Shown: positions 11,486 to 24,000 of the stretch, in pieces
How positions within the stretch are numbered: position 1 is the stretch's first letter
Layout: every line of letters begins with the position of its first letter
NCBI RefSeq assembly: GCF_947507565.1
Contig: NC_089193.1
Span: 1,422,325 to 1,486,324 of the forward strand
Direction of reading: 5' to 3'
DNA from: Oscarella lobularis
Taxonomy: Eukaryota; Porifera; Homoscleromorpha; Homosclerophorida; Oscarellidae
Length of the DNA: 64,000 nt
Translations under genes and position numbers: made by a program
The notes under the pieces: model-generated
What the model saw: the letters and a program-made list of their open reading frames with translations, nothing else
Databases searched by the model: none
Told to the model about the DNA's origin: nothing

Positions 11486-11955
11486 TCACATATTCATTCC
11501 TTCCAAGTAATCCGCTATAACGGAAACGGCTTTATTGCAGCTGCCCTGTTGACTTCCTTCGGGGCAGTGCGCTATAACGATCGCCGTCTTCGAACTCTGA
11601 AGCGTAACGGAACCGTGCTCTTTCTTTTTCGCTAGGACAACTTTCTGGTCTTCCTCTCGAAGAAATTGATACTTAATTCCTGCGAGATGAACGCCGCCCG
11701 CCATAAAGGGGGTGAAATCTTTCGATTTGAACGCCTTGGCGACGTTCGCCGCTTCGGCTGGCGAGATCTAGAGGCCTATATCACGTGACCGACGACTGAA
11801 GTCTCTCTTCGTACCTTGAATGCGTTCGCGTGTCCGTCCGTCGTCCATTTGGCTCCGCCGTCGAGGCCAATGATGCAGGCCTTGTCGACGTTAAGCGAAC
11901 CCGATGAGTCTTTCGATTGGGCGACGAGGTTATCGAGGTAAGAGTCCCAGCTCAT
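11486..11955 (-). CDS. Profilin
   Basis: Actin-monomer binding protein of about 140 residues, the usual profilin size. Two exons: 11955 to about 11814 (MSWDSYLDNLVAQSKDSSGS, with the conserved N-terminal MSW.YLDNL poly-proline binding helix, then ACIIGLDGGAKW) and about 11770 to 11486 (FMAGGVHLAGIKYQFLREED, then TAIVIAHCPEGSQQGSCNKA and the C-terminal VIADYLEGMNM). Aromatic residues of the poly-proline site (W3, Y6) and the basic actin face are present. It looks like a normal single profilin gene. Confidence 0.93.
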
Positions 11956-12238
11956 GGTCTTGGTCGGCGATCGAACTGAGAAGGAGACAAATGGCGAGAC
12001 GAAGGAACTCAGTAAGCACGTGCTTCGCGAAGAGTCGAAACGCACGCGCGGATATCAATCTTCTCCCCCATATAAGGCGTAACCGAAATATAAGACTCAC
12101 AAATTGGAAGAGCGACTTTGTTTTGATACGTGCGAAAGTACTGTAAAATATCACTCGGTTACAGGAGCATATACTGTACATTACGTAAAAAATTTAAATC
12201 ATGTGTTTTGTCGACCAATATCAATATAGTATTTCATT

Positions 12239-15200
12239 TTATAAAGTGGTTTCTTTTTCTCCGCTCGTGCTCGTTCGCGTCCAACCGTAGTTAACATAGA
12301 AGGGGTTTTCCTTATCGATTTCTCTCATGTCCAACGACTCTTCGATGGTAAATATCTCCGCGCATACCGTTCGACTTACATAAGAGGGAACGATTTGGGC
12401 TTCCGAAGTCACGCAGTTCACATAATCGATTCCAGAATATCGAGATTCTTCGTTGACGTAATCGTGAAAATCGCTCAAAGGTCGCGGCCTTTTGTACCAT
12501 TCTTCGGCACTGATGTCTTCATTGCCTTCTCTTTGTAAATGATCATACGAGTAGTCAGGTACATCGATGCCATCATTTTCCGTGTTAATAGAAACGGCTG
12601 TGTCGCCGCAACGACCTCCTCTCAATTGACCGGCGCATCTCTCGAGCTCTCTTATTATGACGTCGAAAGAAGGTCTATCAGAATATTCTCCTTGCCAAGT
12701 CAACGCCATGACGTTGTATCTAAAAAACCAGTTACATGAGAGCGTTCTAAGTTTTAGGTGTAATACATTTTGTCGTGGCAGTCATAAGGCTTAGCCATTC
12801 TTTTCCCCTTTAGCAAATATTCGACCAAACCATCTGAACTATATATTCCACGATACGGCCTCTGCCCGTACGTCATAATTTCCCAAAGGGTAATACCGTA
12901 AGACCACTATGGAAATCATATATGCAATACACCCCCCAAATTGATCTGAGTCTACTTACGACGTCGGAAGCAGTTGAAAACGCTCTCTCTATCAAACTTT
13001 CAATAGCCATCCACATGAAGGGAAGACAGATGTTCTTTTTCTGTCTGTAGATGACTCCTTCGAGCGATCGCGCTAGTCCAAAGTCTCCCACCATGACTCG
13101 CCTACCGTCATCAACCCTGAAAGAGAGAAAGTTTCAAAACGTGCAGTACAAAAAGGATTATATTACATGCAATTTCTTGCAGCCAAATCTCGATGGACAA
13201 TTCTCTGCTCGGACAAATACAGCATGCCGCGAGCCACTTGAAGAGCCAGATCAATTTGATTGAGAACGGGATGAGGGAAGAACTAATAAGAGCCTAAATG
13301 CACGAGCCCCTTAATCTAATACAAAAATCTTTACCTCGCTATGCATTGGCTGGCCGGGTCTTCCTTCCATCAGATACCGCTTCAAATCGCCTCTCGCCAT
13401 ATAAGGCAAAACGCACACCGGCACGACACCGGACTCGCTTTCTTGATCGACGGGTCGGCCGTAGCCGATTCCAATCAAACGCATCACGTTGGGATGATCA
13501 AAGTCTTTCATGCGAAGACCCTCTTTGAGAAAGTCTTCCAATTCTTCGTGACTGAACGAGCCGCGTATCGTCTTGACGGCGACCGACGTTTCGCCGTCCA
13601 AGGTGCCTCGAAAAACTTGGCCAAAATTTCCTGCAGACAAAAACTGAATAATAATAATAGTAACGTTATTTGCTAGTCAATTTGTTACCTCCGCCTATGT
13701 AGACACCTATCATGAGACGCTCGGGTTTTATGAAGACGGGCTTCACCTCTTTGATAAGTTCGCGATCGCTGATTTGAAAAGGAAATTGTCGAGAGCCCAA
13801 CGTTCCTCCTTTGTCCATGCCCGCTCCCCAGTCCCCGGGCTTTTTATTTTTAATTCTCATCGACCCGGCATACTTATTCGACCAGATATCTAAAGAAAAG
13901 AATACTTGCTGTTGAAAAATCGAATAGAGAGATATCTGCATCATTGACTTACCGGCTGTTCTTGCTAACATCATCTCCTGAAGTGGATTAATCAATTCGA
14001 TTTGTATGGGAACCTCTTTTGTCAGACAGTTATAGCAGTGACGAACGAAGACGACCAGACTCGCCGTCAGAGCGGCAATATAAAAAAGAGGAAACGACGC
14101 GAGTACGACGAGAAGATAATGTCTCGTTTTGCAGTCATAGACGGCCAGGTAGATCACGTTGAGACAGAGATGAACGGCGGCGCTCACAAAGAGAACGACT
14201 CTCGTGCTCTTCGTGTGGTATTGATACTCGAAGCTATCGTGAATGGGAAGCGGTTTGACGAGCGCAAACAGCGCCGTCACGAAGCCGAGCGCCGACGAGT
14301 ACGCGTGACTGACGTAGAAGAGAGCGCCGTCGCCGTCGCACGAGTCGACGAACGACGTAACGGTCGCCAAGGCGATTTGAACGCCGGAAAATATGAGAAA
14401 AAGAGCGACGAGCGCGACGAAGCGAAATGCGACGAGCGACGGCTTCGCCGCACGTCCGACGCCCGGACCGAGAATTTTGACCCGATGCGATATGACGGCG
14501 ACGGCGACGGCGGAAAAAATGATCGACGTCAGCACGACGACGACGAAATCGGTCGTCACTCCGTTGCCATGGTCGCATCGATCGAGCGGAAGAAGGCGGA
14601 CGGCGGTGAGAACGGCGGAAACGACGATACCGACGACGGAGACGAGTATGAGAAATTCGACGTAAATAAAACGATAGACGGTGGGAAGTAGATTGCGATT
14701 CAGAAGAAGTCCGATTGTCGATGCGAGGAGACAAAGGAACGCGATGACCGGCACGACAATGAATAATATCGCGACGATTTTCGACGCCGCGCAATCGCTC
14801 TCAATCGAAACCGACCGACCGACGATAGGCGATCGAGCGACGACAATAAAATCGCCTCGATTGCGCGCATCCGGAACGAGAGAAACGAGATTAAATCGGC
14901 GCGGATGTGGACGAAAGGTGACGGCGACGTCGTCGGGATCCTCGACGAAACGAATGCCGCCTTCGGTGAGCGCGACGACGGCGGATCGATTCAGCGTTCG
15001 CTTGTCGCGCAGACGAGCGGCGGCGCGAACCGCTTCGCCCATTACGTACGAATCGATTTCGGCGACGAGCGAACCGTCGTTCGACGCGAGACTTCGATCG
15101 CAATTCGTCTCGCAGTCGTCGCCGTAGATTTCGCGTCGAAGCGAGACGAGCGATTTCGAGTGACGTTCGGGCGCGTCGAAGTGTTCGTTGAGCGACTTTC

Positions 15201-16038
15201 GTTCGCCGACGTGCGCTTCGACTTTCCAAACGCGCGGCTGCTGTCGCTGCTGCTGCGCCACCGTCTTGGAAAAATAATCCCACGCGGTAGTAGTAACTTC
15301 GTCGTCGTTGTCATCGTCTTCTCCCCATAGTCCACCGATAACCCAATCGTAATCAATCGCCGAAAGGCGATCTGCGTCGAATTGACGAAATAATTTAATC
15401 GCCGTCTCTTTCGCCGTCAAGAGCACGATTCCCGCGTCGTCGAATCGCTTTAGAAGCGTCGCCGTGCCGTTGACGTCGGTGACGACGACGTCGCGCGGCA
15501 GAACGAGACTGCCGTCGTTCGTATCCACGGCGACGACGTACGAAACGGCGGCATTCGCGGGCGCAATTCGGCCCCCCAACCGATTCATAAACAGGCGGAA
15601 GTCTCTCAAGTTATCCAACCCGCATTCGTCGCCACTAACGATCACAACCGCACGTTTCCACGACGACGACGCGAGGACAAGATCGACCGCCGCCGCCGCT
15701 TGGGCACGACACGAAAGACGAATGGAGAAAAAAGCCGCGAGACGATCGCCTTCTTCGAATAGCGACAGACCCGTCGTTCTGCCGCACGATCCTCGCACGG
15801 CGTACCCGTATTTTCCGACCGTTTCCGGGTTCTCGTTTAGTTCGGTGACGCGATAGAGAAACGCTTCGGCGGCGCGCAGTCCGGCGAGCGCGGCGCTCGC
15901 CGATCGACGTTCGCTGCAAATCGGCACGACCGCTTCCATCGCGATTTCACCGCCGGCGTCGTAGTAGACCAAGCTTTCGTTTAGACGCGATCGAACGGTC
16001 GAAACGATAGCGAAAACGATCAAAAATCGCTCTAACAT
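12239..16038 (-). CDS. Class C-like seven-transmembrane receptor fused to a tyrosine kinase
   Basis: The start at 16038 ([17 protein letters not shown]) gives a signal peptide; a TATA box at 16107-16116 argues against the upstream in-frame Met at 16095. Residues about 20-410 look like a periplasmic-binding-protein type (ANF-receptor) ectodomain: [62 protein letters not shown]. Residues about 418-670 hold seven hydrophobic spans from [15 protein letters not shown] to [16 protein letters not shown], no cysteine-rich domain between. After a roughly 90-residue juxtamembrane segment comes a complete tyrosine kinase across several exons: [65 protein letters not shown]. Exon joins are in phase through the 7TM-kinase junction (GGC GGA G|GA AAT TTT), with acceptor tttgtctgcag. 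The tail, about 130 residues, ends at 12239 and has YVNEE, YVNCV and YVNYG. All kinase catalytic residues are present. Confidence 0.85.
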
Positions 16039-16106
16039 CGTGACTCTAACTAAAGAGGAGACGAAACGAAACGGGGGCAAAAATAATCGAGGCAATCGCG
16101 TAACGT

Positions 16107-16116
16107 CCTTTATATA
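16107..16116 (-). promoter_or_regulatory. TATA box of the 7TM-kinase gene
   Basis: Minus-strand TATATAAAGG about 70 bases before the Met at 16038. Its flank (CGCGGTATATAA) is the same as that of the TATA box before the fourth glutamate receptor gene (41078-41086). It places transcription start between the two candidate Met codons and favours the downstream one. Confidence 0.6.
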
Positions 16117-16214
16117 CCGCGAAGAAAGACGTACGATAGACGACGGGAGCTAGGCAACGGAAAAAAAGGAGCCCCATTGGAGAACCAATTAAATTAGACC
16201 TAATTAGTATAGCT

Positions 16215-17670
16215 CTAGACCGATCCCGCCAGGACCGCGTCGTCTATTCCCGCTAGAAATCCATCTACTACCTCGCCGCAACCCGATTTCGTTCGATGTC
16301 GCGGCAAAATGTCGTGCAACGTGCGCTTGACGCTCGTCGTCAAATCGTCGCCGAATCGATAGGCGTCGAAGGCGTCGTAGAGCGCGTTGAACACTTGGAG
16401 ATTCTTTTCCTTGTTGTTGTGAAATAGTTGCCGATTGCCGTGGACCATGTAGACGCGTTTCTCCGCGCCGGGGCACGCGTTCTTGTATCGGCAATGGTCC
16501 GGTCGAAAGTTCCACTCGCACGGATAAAGGTAGAGTTGATCTGCGAAAAAGGAAAATTCGCGCACGTCATTAGTTAATTAATTAATCGTTATTCGCAGCA
16601 ATACTTTTACATACCCGGATGAAAATGAAATATGACGTTGATTAGATCCTGATCGCCCCACGTGATTTTCGACTTGTATTCTTTGTAGTATTTTATGACT
16701 TTCTCCTCCCAGCGCGTCTTTCGAAGACGCGTGAGATTCATGAGCATGATGCCCGAATTGACGCCGAGGGGACCGTAGTAGGGATGCCGAGCGAAGCGGT
16801 TGTACCAGCCCGTCGCGCGGTCTTCGCCTTCGGGAGCGAGCGCGGCGGCGTGCGTCGAATTGAATTGCGCAAAATGGGACCAGAGTCGTTCGACGGGGGT
16901 GAGGAAGAGGATGTCCGTGTCGAGATAGATCAGGGAGTCTACGTCTTTCAGGAGGGACTATGGGGAGGGAATTTGCGCATTAGTTTCAACGTTCTAGTGA
17001 GGTATAGAAATATTGAGGCCCAGACTATACTATACATCGGGTTGTTGCTGTGGCAACAGTCTCGAACATTGGGGGTCATGTCTCTTACTGGAAGAAAGAG
17101 CCGTTGGGTTGCGCACAGTTTGAATATCTTCTTCCACTCTTCCGCGTTCTGACTTTCCGGAAACGTAATAGGATGGATGTCGTAGCCAATTCGGCCTCCC
17201 TTTACGTCCGGCCACGTATCGAGCTAGACGCGCGTTCTTTTTCAATTTTTTTCAGCATTATGACGGCTCACTTCATTCTTTAGTTCGACTTTGACGTGAT
17301 CTTCGGCGAAGAGGTGATAGAAAAGACGCGATTTTGAAAACATTGCGGCAGTTTTGAGCAATACGAGTGTTTCCTTTCCGCGATCGCCGCACGCGACGAC
17401 GGAAAGGCGAATTGGACTCTCTCGACTCGACTTCGAACTATCGACCTTATCCGCCTCGAGTGTTATATCTTCTTTTCGGTCTTCTTTTCGTTTTTCCTCC
17501 TTCTTTTCGGGCGGGAAAAGAACGGGGTCCCACAGATCGCCCATTAGCTCGACGTGCGGATCTCGAGCGACTGCATGCCGATTGGATGACGACCACGGCT
17601 TGAAGAGGATGAGAACAGCGAGGGCGATGATGGAAAGCGAGGCTATCGTCACTCTCGCAACGAATCTCAT
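16215..17670 (-). CDS. GXYLT: Glucoside xylosyltransferase (GT8 family)
   Basis: Golgi type II membrane enzyme that adds xylose to O-glucose on EGF repeats, for example on Notch. The start at 17670 ([20 protein letters not shown]) gives a short cytoplasmic tail and a signal anchor; an in-frame Met at 17742 is also possible. A Lys/Glu-rich stem follows, then the GT8 core: [36 protein letters not shown]-type end of exon 1, [28 protein letters not shown] with the DxD metal site, [52 protein letters not shown] and [14 protein letters not shown]. The stop is at 16215. Four to five exons. The order and spacing match vertebrate GXYLT1/2. Confidence 0.92.
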
Positions 17671-18035
17671 ATTCCCTCGTACGCAGATGGGCGCACGTTC
17701 TGCGCGTATACATATCGAACGAAAATTTTCGTGAACGAACAATAATTTTTAGGATGCGATTTTTTTCTGTCTCCTTCACCTCTTCAGTGGGGCAACCTCT
17801 GTATGCACAGGAAAACCTCTAACTCACGGGCACTTCTCGAAGTGTCTAGAAAAAAATCCCACTACTTTGCATATTTTTGAAAAGCTTTATAACGACTCCC
17901 AGCGACTTATAAGATGAGACTACAAGTCTCAACAATTTGAAGGCGTAAATTCCTGAGCTAATTGGAGGCGTTCCCTAAAGCACGCACCTGATTCATCCTC
18001 AGTTTTCTTTGTCCTAAAGACGAGTTTGTCGTCAA
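17671..18035. promoter_or_regulatory. Divergent promoter region between GXYLT and RUNDC1
   Basis: About 365 bases between two divergent start codons. No TATA box is obvious. It presumably holds both promoters. Confidence 0.4.
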
Positions 18036-20983
18036 ATGGCAACCTTATCGGAGTTGTCCGAGCCAGAGGCTCCGCAAGGGTAAGTCCTGGGGGTCAAGTT
18101 CGCCCATCTACGCAATGAACACTCGAAATCTACGCACGCGAACCGGAAGTCAGTGTACGTTACTCTAGCGACGAACTGGAACGACTTCAGCAACTCGAAG
18201 CGGAGCAGGCCGAATTGAATTCGTCCCTTCTCGCTCTCACGACTCACTTCGCTCAGGCAAAATAAACAATTTCGAAGATAGACTTCGAATAGCAAAGCGG
18301 ATGAATCTTCTCAGGTCCAATTCAGATTGAAGCAGATCATTAGCGCTGACTCCGATCAGAAAGAGGTCAGAATCAGACCGATCCACTAACGGGTTCCTCG
18401 CGTCGAGCGACGTGTTCGTGGCCGCGCTCATCTGGCACTTACCCGCCCCCTTTTTTCTATTTCTCATAGGAGCTCCTTAGGGAATTGGAACAGTTCGCGT
18501 TTCAGGGGTGCCGCGATCCTGCTGGATCGCCCATGAAAACCCCGGGCGCTTCTAAGCACACGGTAAGGATAATATTACAGTAGAAAGGGGAAGCTAAGGA
18601 AGCGTCGTGTCCGGATGACCCATACCTGTAGAACGACGCGTCGTTTGCATCCTTCTATGTAGTCTAGTACCGCGCGAAGGTCGGATAAAAGGGCGTGAAG
18701 CCGCCGTCGTTAGGATGCCTTGCTTATCTTCTAAAAGAGGGCTCTCGCTAGTTTAGAGCGAAAAAGAGATCTAATTGTCTATAGGCGGCTAGCTTTGAGA
18801 CTCATAGGGGTGTCCAAATTATAGCGTTTACCTTCTCATGTAAATGTGTGTGATAGGATGTTGAAAAGTGCAAGGAGCGACTAGAGCGGCAATCAGCTAA
18901 GCAGCAAGAGCTGATGGCCCAGCTACAACTGCAGCTCGAGGACCTTGAAAAATATTCTGTACCTATAACTGATTGGGTTCTACTATCTCTACCTTCGTTT
19001 TGTTCAGGAAAGTGAGTCCGGGGCGGATTCGGGAGAATTGTCCTTGAAGCAGAAGTACGTTATTGATCAATTAAAACACCGGCTTGATTTGAAGTTTGAT
19101 GACATTGAGTCAATGGAGTAAGAGATCGCAGTCGCCGTATTCTCCGCGACATAGTATTTCGTCCAGCGCTGAAGAATTGAAGCAGACGGTGGACGACGCT
19201 GTTGGAAAAGTCACACAGCCAGCCAAATCAAAAGTAGATTCGTTCAGTCCAAAAGACTTACTATTTTCCTACGGTTAGGAGCGAATTATCGATCAACTAC
19301 GAATGCAAGTTTCTGATCTGGAAAGATACATCGCTTTTCTCCAAGGCAATAATTTGAGCCTCAAACCTTTTACTCATAAAGATACTTTTTATTAGCGAGT
19401 GAACAAAATCCCAATCAGAGACCGCCACCCGATTCTCCTTCCCGCGATTCTCCTCGCCATTCTACCCCATTACCATCATCAGCAGATGCTATAGATGAAG
19501 AAGAAAAAACTAAAGAACCCAAAGAAAAGAGGGGAAGTGGACTGTACGTTCCATCTGCAGCTCGAGCACAAAACCAGAAGTCGACTCTCAGTCTTCTGCT
19601 AAAGGAGAAGCGTCGCATGCAAGTACGGTATCAACAGAATCAAGCAATGTACCTCCCTGACGTCTACCGCTGTCTAGACTGCTCGCAGTGGTGTTCTCAC
19701 GATTATGAGAAAATCTCTATCTGTGATGCAAATGTTTGCAGCAAAGTGAGCAAAAAAAACCAACAGAGAAATCCTTAACCCAACGCTTGCACGTAGCCAA
19801 CTCGGGGTATCAGGAGAAAGTCTCGTTGCAATGCCCAAAAAGCAAAAACGCGCGCCCTTAGACAAGTAGGTCCCAAATCGAAACCCATTCAAAGCACATA
19901 TACACGACTCTATCTCAAAGGGACGCGTTGACTAACTTAAAACGCGCAGTGGATGCAGTCATCGAAGCGCACGCCACTCAAATCCCAGAATTCGAACCAA
20001 TGCCACTAAGCGAACTGTACACGGAAACAGAAGGGAAAGTCGAACTAGGCAAACCGATCGGAACGAAACTAGATCGCGTCGTGCGTCGCCAGCTTGGCGG
20101 CGCCCTTTCAACTCTTTTCCGTCACGGAATGAATGAGGTTTTTGTGAGGGATACAAGAATTTTCGTTTACGTTGTACGTTTTTTATATTTGTCAGCCAAC
20201 TGACGATTCTTGGTTCGATTACTCCCTTGGCTGCTTTTGCAAGTCGTCAATGCAAATAGCAGCTGCACCCAGAGCCGACCCCTGGAGATTATTTATCCAG
20301 TACTACGATATGAAGGCACGTACAAACGCCCCTAAATTAATAAATCAAAAAATCGGTTTTTGACTTTTAGAAAGGGGAGAAATACAACAAGACAAACGCA
20401 AGAAAACTCAGCGATTCTTTTGGCTTAGACATAGAAGGCGGCATTCCTGTCACAGCCAAACAAGTAGACTTTTTTTATGCTGAGAGCGTTGGGCGAGGTT
20501 TTTACTTTCGACTCTTAGTCGCTTCTAAGTGCCATACATATTATTCGAGAAACTCACGACCCGCTGAAACGCAGCGGCGACACACAGGTTAGCTAAAGCT
20601 AATCTCACAACACAGTTACCCCAACATTGACTTTTAGTTTCGGTCTCTCATTTGCGGAGGATTAAAGTGAGAAAAAAAATGCGCCCCGCTTCTGTAGCAC
20701 ATCATAATTCTGTTTCTAGTGAAGGAAAACTCGGGAAGTGGTGCGAAATTATCGCCAACTGTAAACCGCTCATAGAGAAAAACTACTACCCATGGAGCTA
20801 CATTTGCACAGGTACCATCGAAGAATTACAACCAAAACGCTCTATTCTTTCTACCCTCGTTCAGGTTTTGGCGAAGCTATTCACCAGTTGGATCGACTAA
20901 AGGAAATTCCGTTTTCCCTACTACTTAATAAGCCTATTCTGAAATTGACCGAGTTTAACCACGTCTTTAGTGATCCCGTATAA
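18036..20983 (+). CDS. RUNDC1: RUN domain-containing protein 1
   Basis: Start MATLSELSEPEAPQG at 18036, then a gtaagt donor. The coiled-coil part follows: SSLLALTTHFAQ, LLRELEQFAFQGC (18470-18510), LMAQLQLQLEDLEKY (18900-18960) and SSAEELKQTVDDAV (19160-19205). A Ser/Pro/Glu-rich region lies around 19420-19560. The C-terminal RUN-type module reads LDRVVRRQLGGALSTLFRHG, RADPWRLFIQYYDMK, ARKLSDSFGLDIEGGIPVTA, LSAIHIIRETHDPLKRSGDT, LGKWCEIIANCKPLIEK and YYPWSYICTG. The last exon starts at about 20873 (GFGEAIHQLDRLKEIPFSL) and stops at 20983. This order matches vertebrate RUNDC1 throughout. It ends 94 bases from the convergent VPS18 stop. Cellular role poorly known; human RUNDC1 has been linked to p53 control and autophagy. 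Confidence 0.9.
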
Positions 20984-21076
20984 AAAGACTAGAGACTCAA
21001 CTATGTTTAAAACATACAAAGAGATTGATTTCAGGGTAGAAAAAAAAAACGGCAGCAACGCGCTCATCTCACTTGT

Positions 21077-24000
21077 CTATGCCCAACTGTCAATTTCCTC
21101 GTCGTATTCGTTGTGAGGAACAAATGGCTGATCGATCGTTCTGGGCAAGGGAAAAGACTCTCTATTACTAGTAGGTCTAGTGTGAAATTTCGTACAACTA
21201 ACGTGATCATCATTTCACCGCAATACAAACACTCCGATGCTATGAGCTCGTCGAGATCAGACTAGTGGTGAAAACTCTCTATGCTACCTCCTTAATTTAG
21301 AGAACGTACCTTCAAGGATTGATAATGAGCTGCCATGGAGACTGGCTCCATCTCCATGGGAGCTCTGGGAACGCCGAGACCCAGTTGGCGTAGAAGGTCT
21401 TGCAGTTTAGCCCTAAAGAGACAGACCGGTGCATTCGTGGATGTCGCCTCTCGTCTTTAGCACCTTCTCCTCGGAAGAAGATGGTGGGATACTTCGGACG
21501 CAAGGCAATCGACGTGAAAGACGTGATTGCAGGGAAAGACGTAGAACTCTCGAGTGACGAGAGGAAAGGAGCAGACCTCGCACTTCTTCTGAGCGGCAAC
21601 GACGCGCGACCTGATTCACGAGGTGACGTCCACAAACAGACTATTGGCTTTTCTATTATCTAGATACTTCTTCCTCGTTTCCTGGATGTCCTTTCGTATT
21701 TGCTCGCCACTCTCGGTCGCCTGCTGCATTTCGGTCTTTAGCGTTTCGATGTTCTCGTTGTACTCTTGAAGCGACAAGCAGATGACGTCCTTAGAAAGAA
21801 AAGAAACCCCCGCACTTTATAATACAGAACTTCGTCTCTCGTCCAATGACGTCCCACACCTTGAAGTCGTCAATAGTAACAAAGTTTGGAAAGAACGGGA
21901 GAACGTCCTCGATTTTCAAAAGTTCACATTCAGCAAGCAGCTGCCGAGCTCTAAGAATACCGGCGTCAATTTCTGAACCTCTTGGAGAGTATTTTGGGTG
22001 ATTGGGTAATTTGAATAACTTGGTTTGAAAGACAAGGGCGCGATACTACTACTACTTACGCTGACACGTCGTCTTTGTCTGACGCCTCGATTACGTGCCG
22101 CGCTATCATGAGCCACAGTTTCTTCTTTAGCATTCCGTCCTCTTCGTCGCTCGGCTCGTCGCTTTCGTCCGGTTTATTGGCGTTAATCCTCGCCAAATCA
22201 ACGTCTTTGATCTATAAGACACAGGTCGGACAACGTACCAGTGCGAAAATAAGTGCGTGCCTCAAGAGCAAGCTGCACGGCCTCCTCATATAATTCCATA
22301 GCGGAATAGAGATGAACGCAGGCCGTCGTGTGGTTGTTCTCCGCGCAAAGGCGCAGTGCGTACTTCAGATCGAACGACGGTTTCTTTCCGGTCTTGAACT
22401 CGCGTTGTCACATATGGAGGAGGAAGAGGAAATACTATACTCACCTCACAAGCACGTTTTACGAAACTTAAGACGGGTCTTTCGTCTTGTATTTGCGCGT
22501 AAAGCGAGAGCAAATAGTTGTGAATGGCCTCTTCTGTCGTCTTGAGATGTTCAACGCAATATTCAAGGTATCGTATGCCTTGATGATCCTTGGAGGAAAG
22601 AGATACCATAATTATTTCTTTTCGTTTCCACAACGACGTGTTTTTACTTTAACATCTATGGTCCCTTTCTGGCCATACTGAACCAGAGCTGGAATCAGCT
22701 CGCAAGGATCCAATGCGCCTTTCTGCTTCATCCAAGCCGAGACGGTTCTCTCCGGCTCGTGTTGAATGAGAACGGGACTGAACTTATAATACAATTTAGG
22801 ATTGCCCTGAAAAGATACCCAAATTCAGACATTTCGAATGGAGAACTGAAACGTTGGGGTCCCAAAGCGTCTACAGTAAAAAGTCTCCGTGAAATGATGC
22901 TATAGCGGCCACAACTCCTACAGTACCGTTCAAAGATCAAAACTGATGATAGTACATTGAAAAGTCAACTGAGGCCCCCTTTGAAGAAGCGCGTCGTTTG
23001 ACCGTTAGAAGGTCAAAAAACGCGTCTCTTTCACGTAGCAAATTTTTAAAAAATTAAAAAGGTTACGACACTTGATACAAACCACACGGAAGACGGTGCT
23101 ATGGAGGTTTATCCGGTATCAGAGGTATCTCACAGGCGCAGAGGAACTAATGACTAGGAAGGCCGAAGCCGTCAAGTGAGGAGAGTGACCAGCCACCGGG
23201 CCATGATGGTCAAACCCTTGGAGAGCGTTTCCAACTCCCTTCTATCCTAGCCAAGAGCTCATGCTCCTGCTACTGATAGGTATATGGAAACGCTGGGTAT
23301 ATACATGTATATAACAACCCTGCCTGGGTCACTTCCACTGCAGCTATTCACCACAAAAAGTGCGCTGATTGAACTAAAACCACTCTCAATCGGCCGCAAA
23401 TACGTTTCTGACCACAACCGCGAATGAATTTTGTCGCAAATCAATGTAGAAACGCGAAAAAACGAAAATAAAACGCGTTCCACGTACGCAAAACACGCCC
23501 TGTCACGCTACACATGACGTCAGTTGTAAGACGCATGACAAAATGGTCTATACGAGCAAGTAGAGGCGAAAAATCAGCCGCGAAGTAAATTGGAGATCTA
23601 TTCTAAAGACATTCAGTCGCTATTTGGACGCGAAAAGCGAACGGATACGAAGAAACGGCAATGCGCTCGGTCAGCAAAATCTAGGTGACATATGGCGCCT
23701 CTATAACGGGCAGCAAAACGTGCGCTACACTCTAACTGACGATCAGGGCTACGCTTTTAGTTCTAACGATTCTCCGCCTAGCTAAGTCAGCTTCCATTGA
23801 CGATAGGTACCTTTTGTACGCTCAAACGGTCTACATTACGGCTGCAATTCGGCAAATAACTGGACTCCCCGTGTATAACGTCACTACTACTACTATCTCT
23901 TCGTTCATTCATTGCAAATGGCCCAAGAGATTCCATACCTGTCTGGCTAAGATATCCAAGGCCTCGGCGTAGCCTTCTTGCTGGACGTAATACGATATGA

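Noticed and set aside
14002-14691. Plus-strand open frame of 229 codons, Arg/Asp rich
   Set aside because: Antisense shadow of the 7TM region; composition is that of a reverse-read hydrophobic segment.
12239-16038. Two adjacent genes (receptor and kinase) instead of one
   Set aside because: The glycine loop of the kinase is split by the intron at about 13650-13687, with its first part encoded in the same exon as the seventh membrane span region, in phase.
23085-23330. tRNA or 5S rRNA gene in the VPS18 intron
   Set aside because: No cloverleaf, no A/B box pair and no resemblance to the 5S core that I can see.
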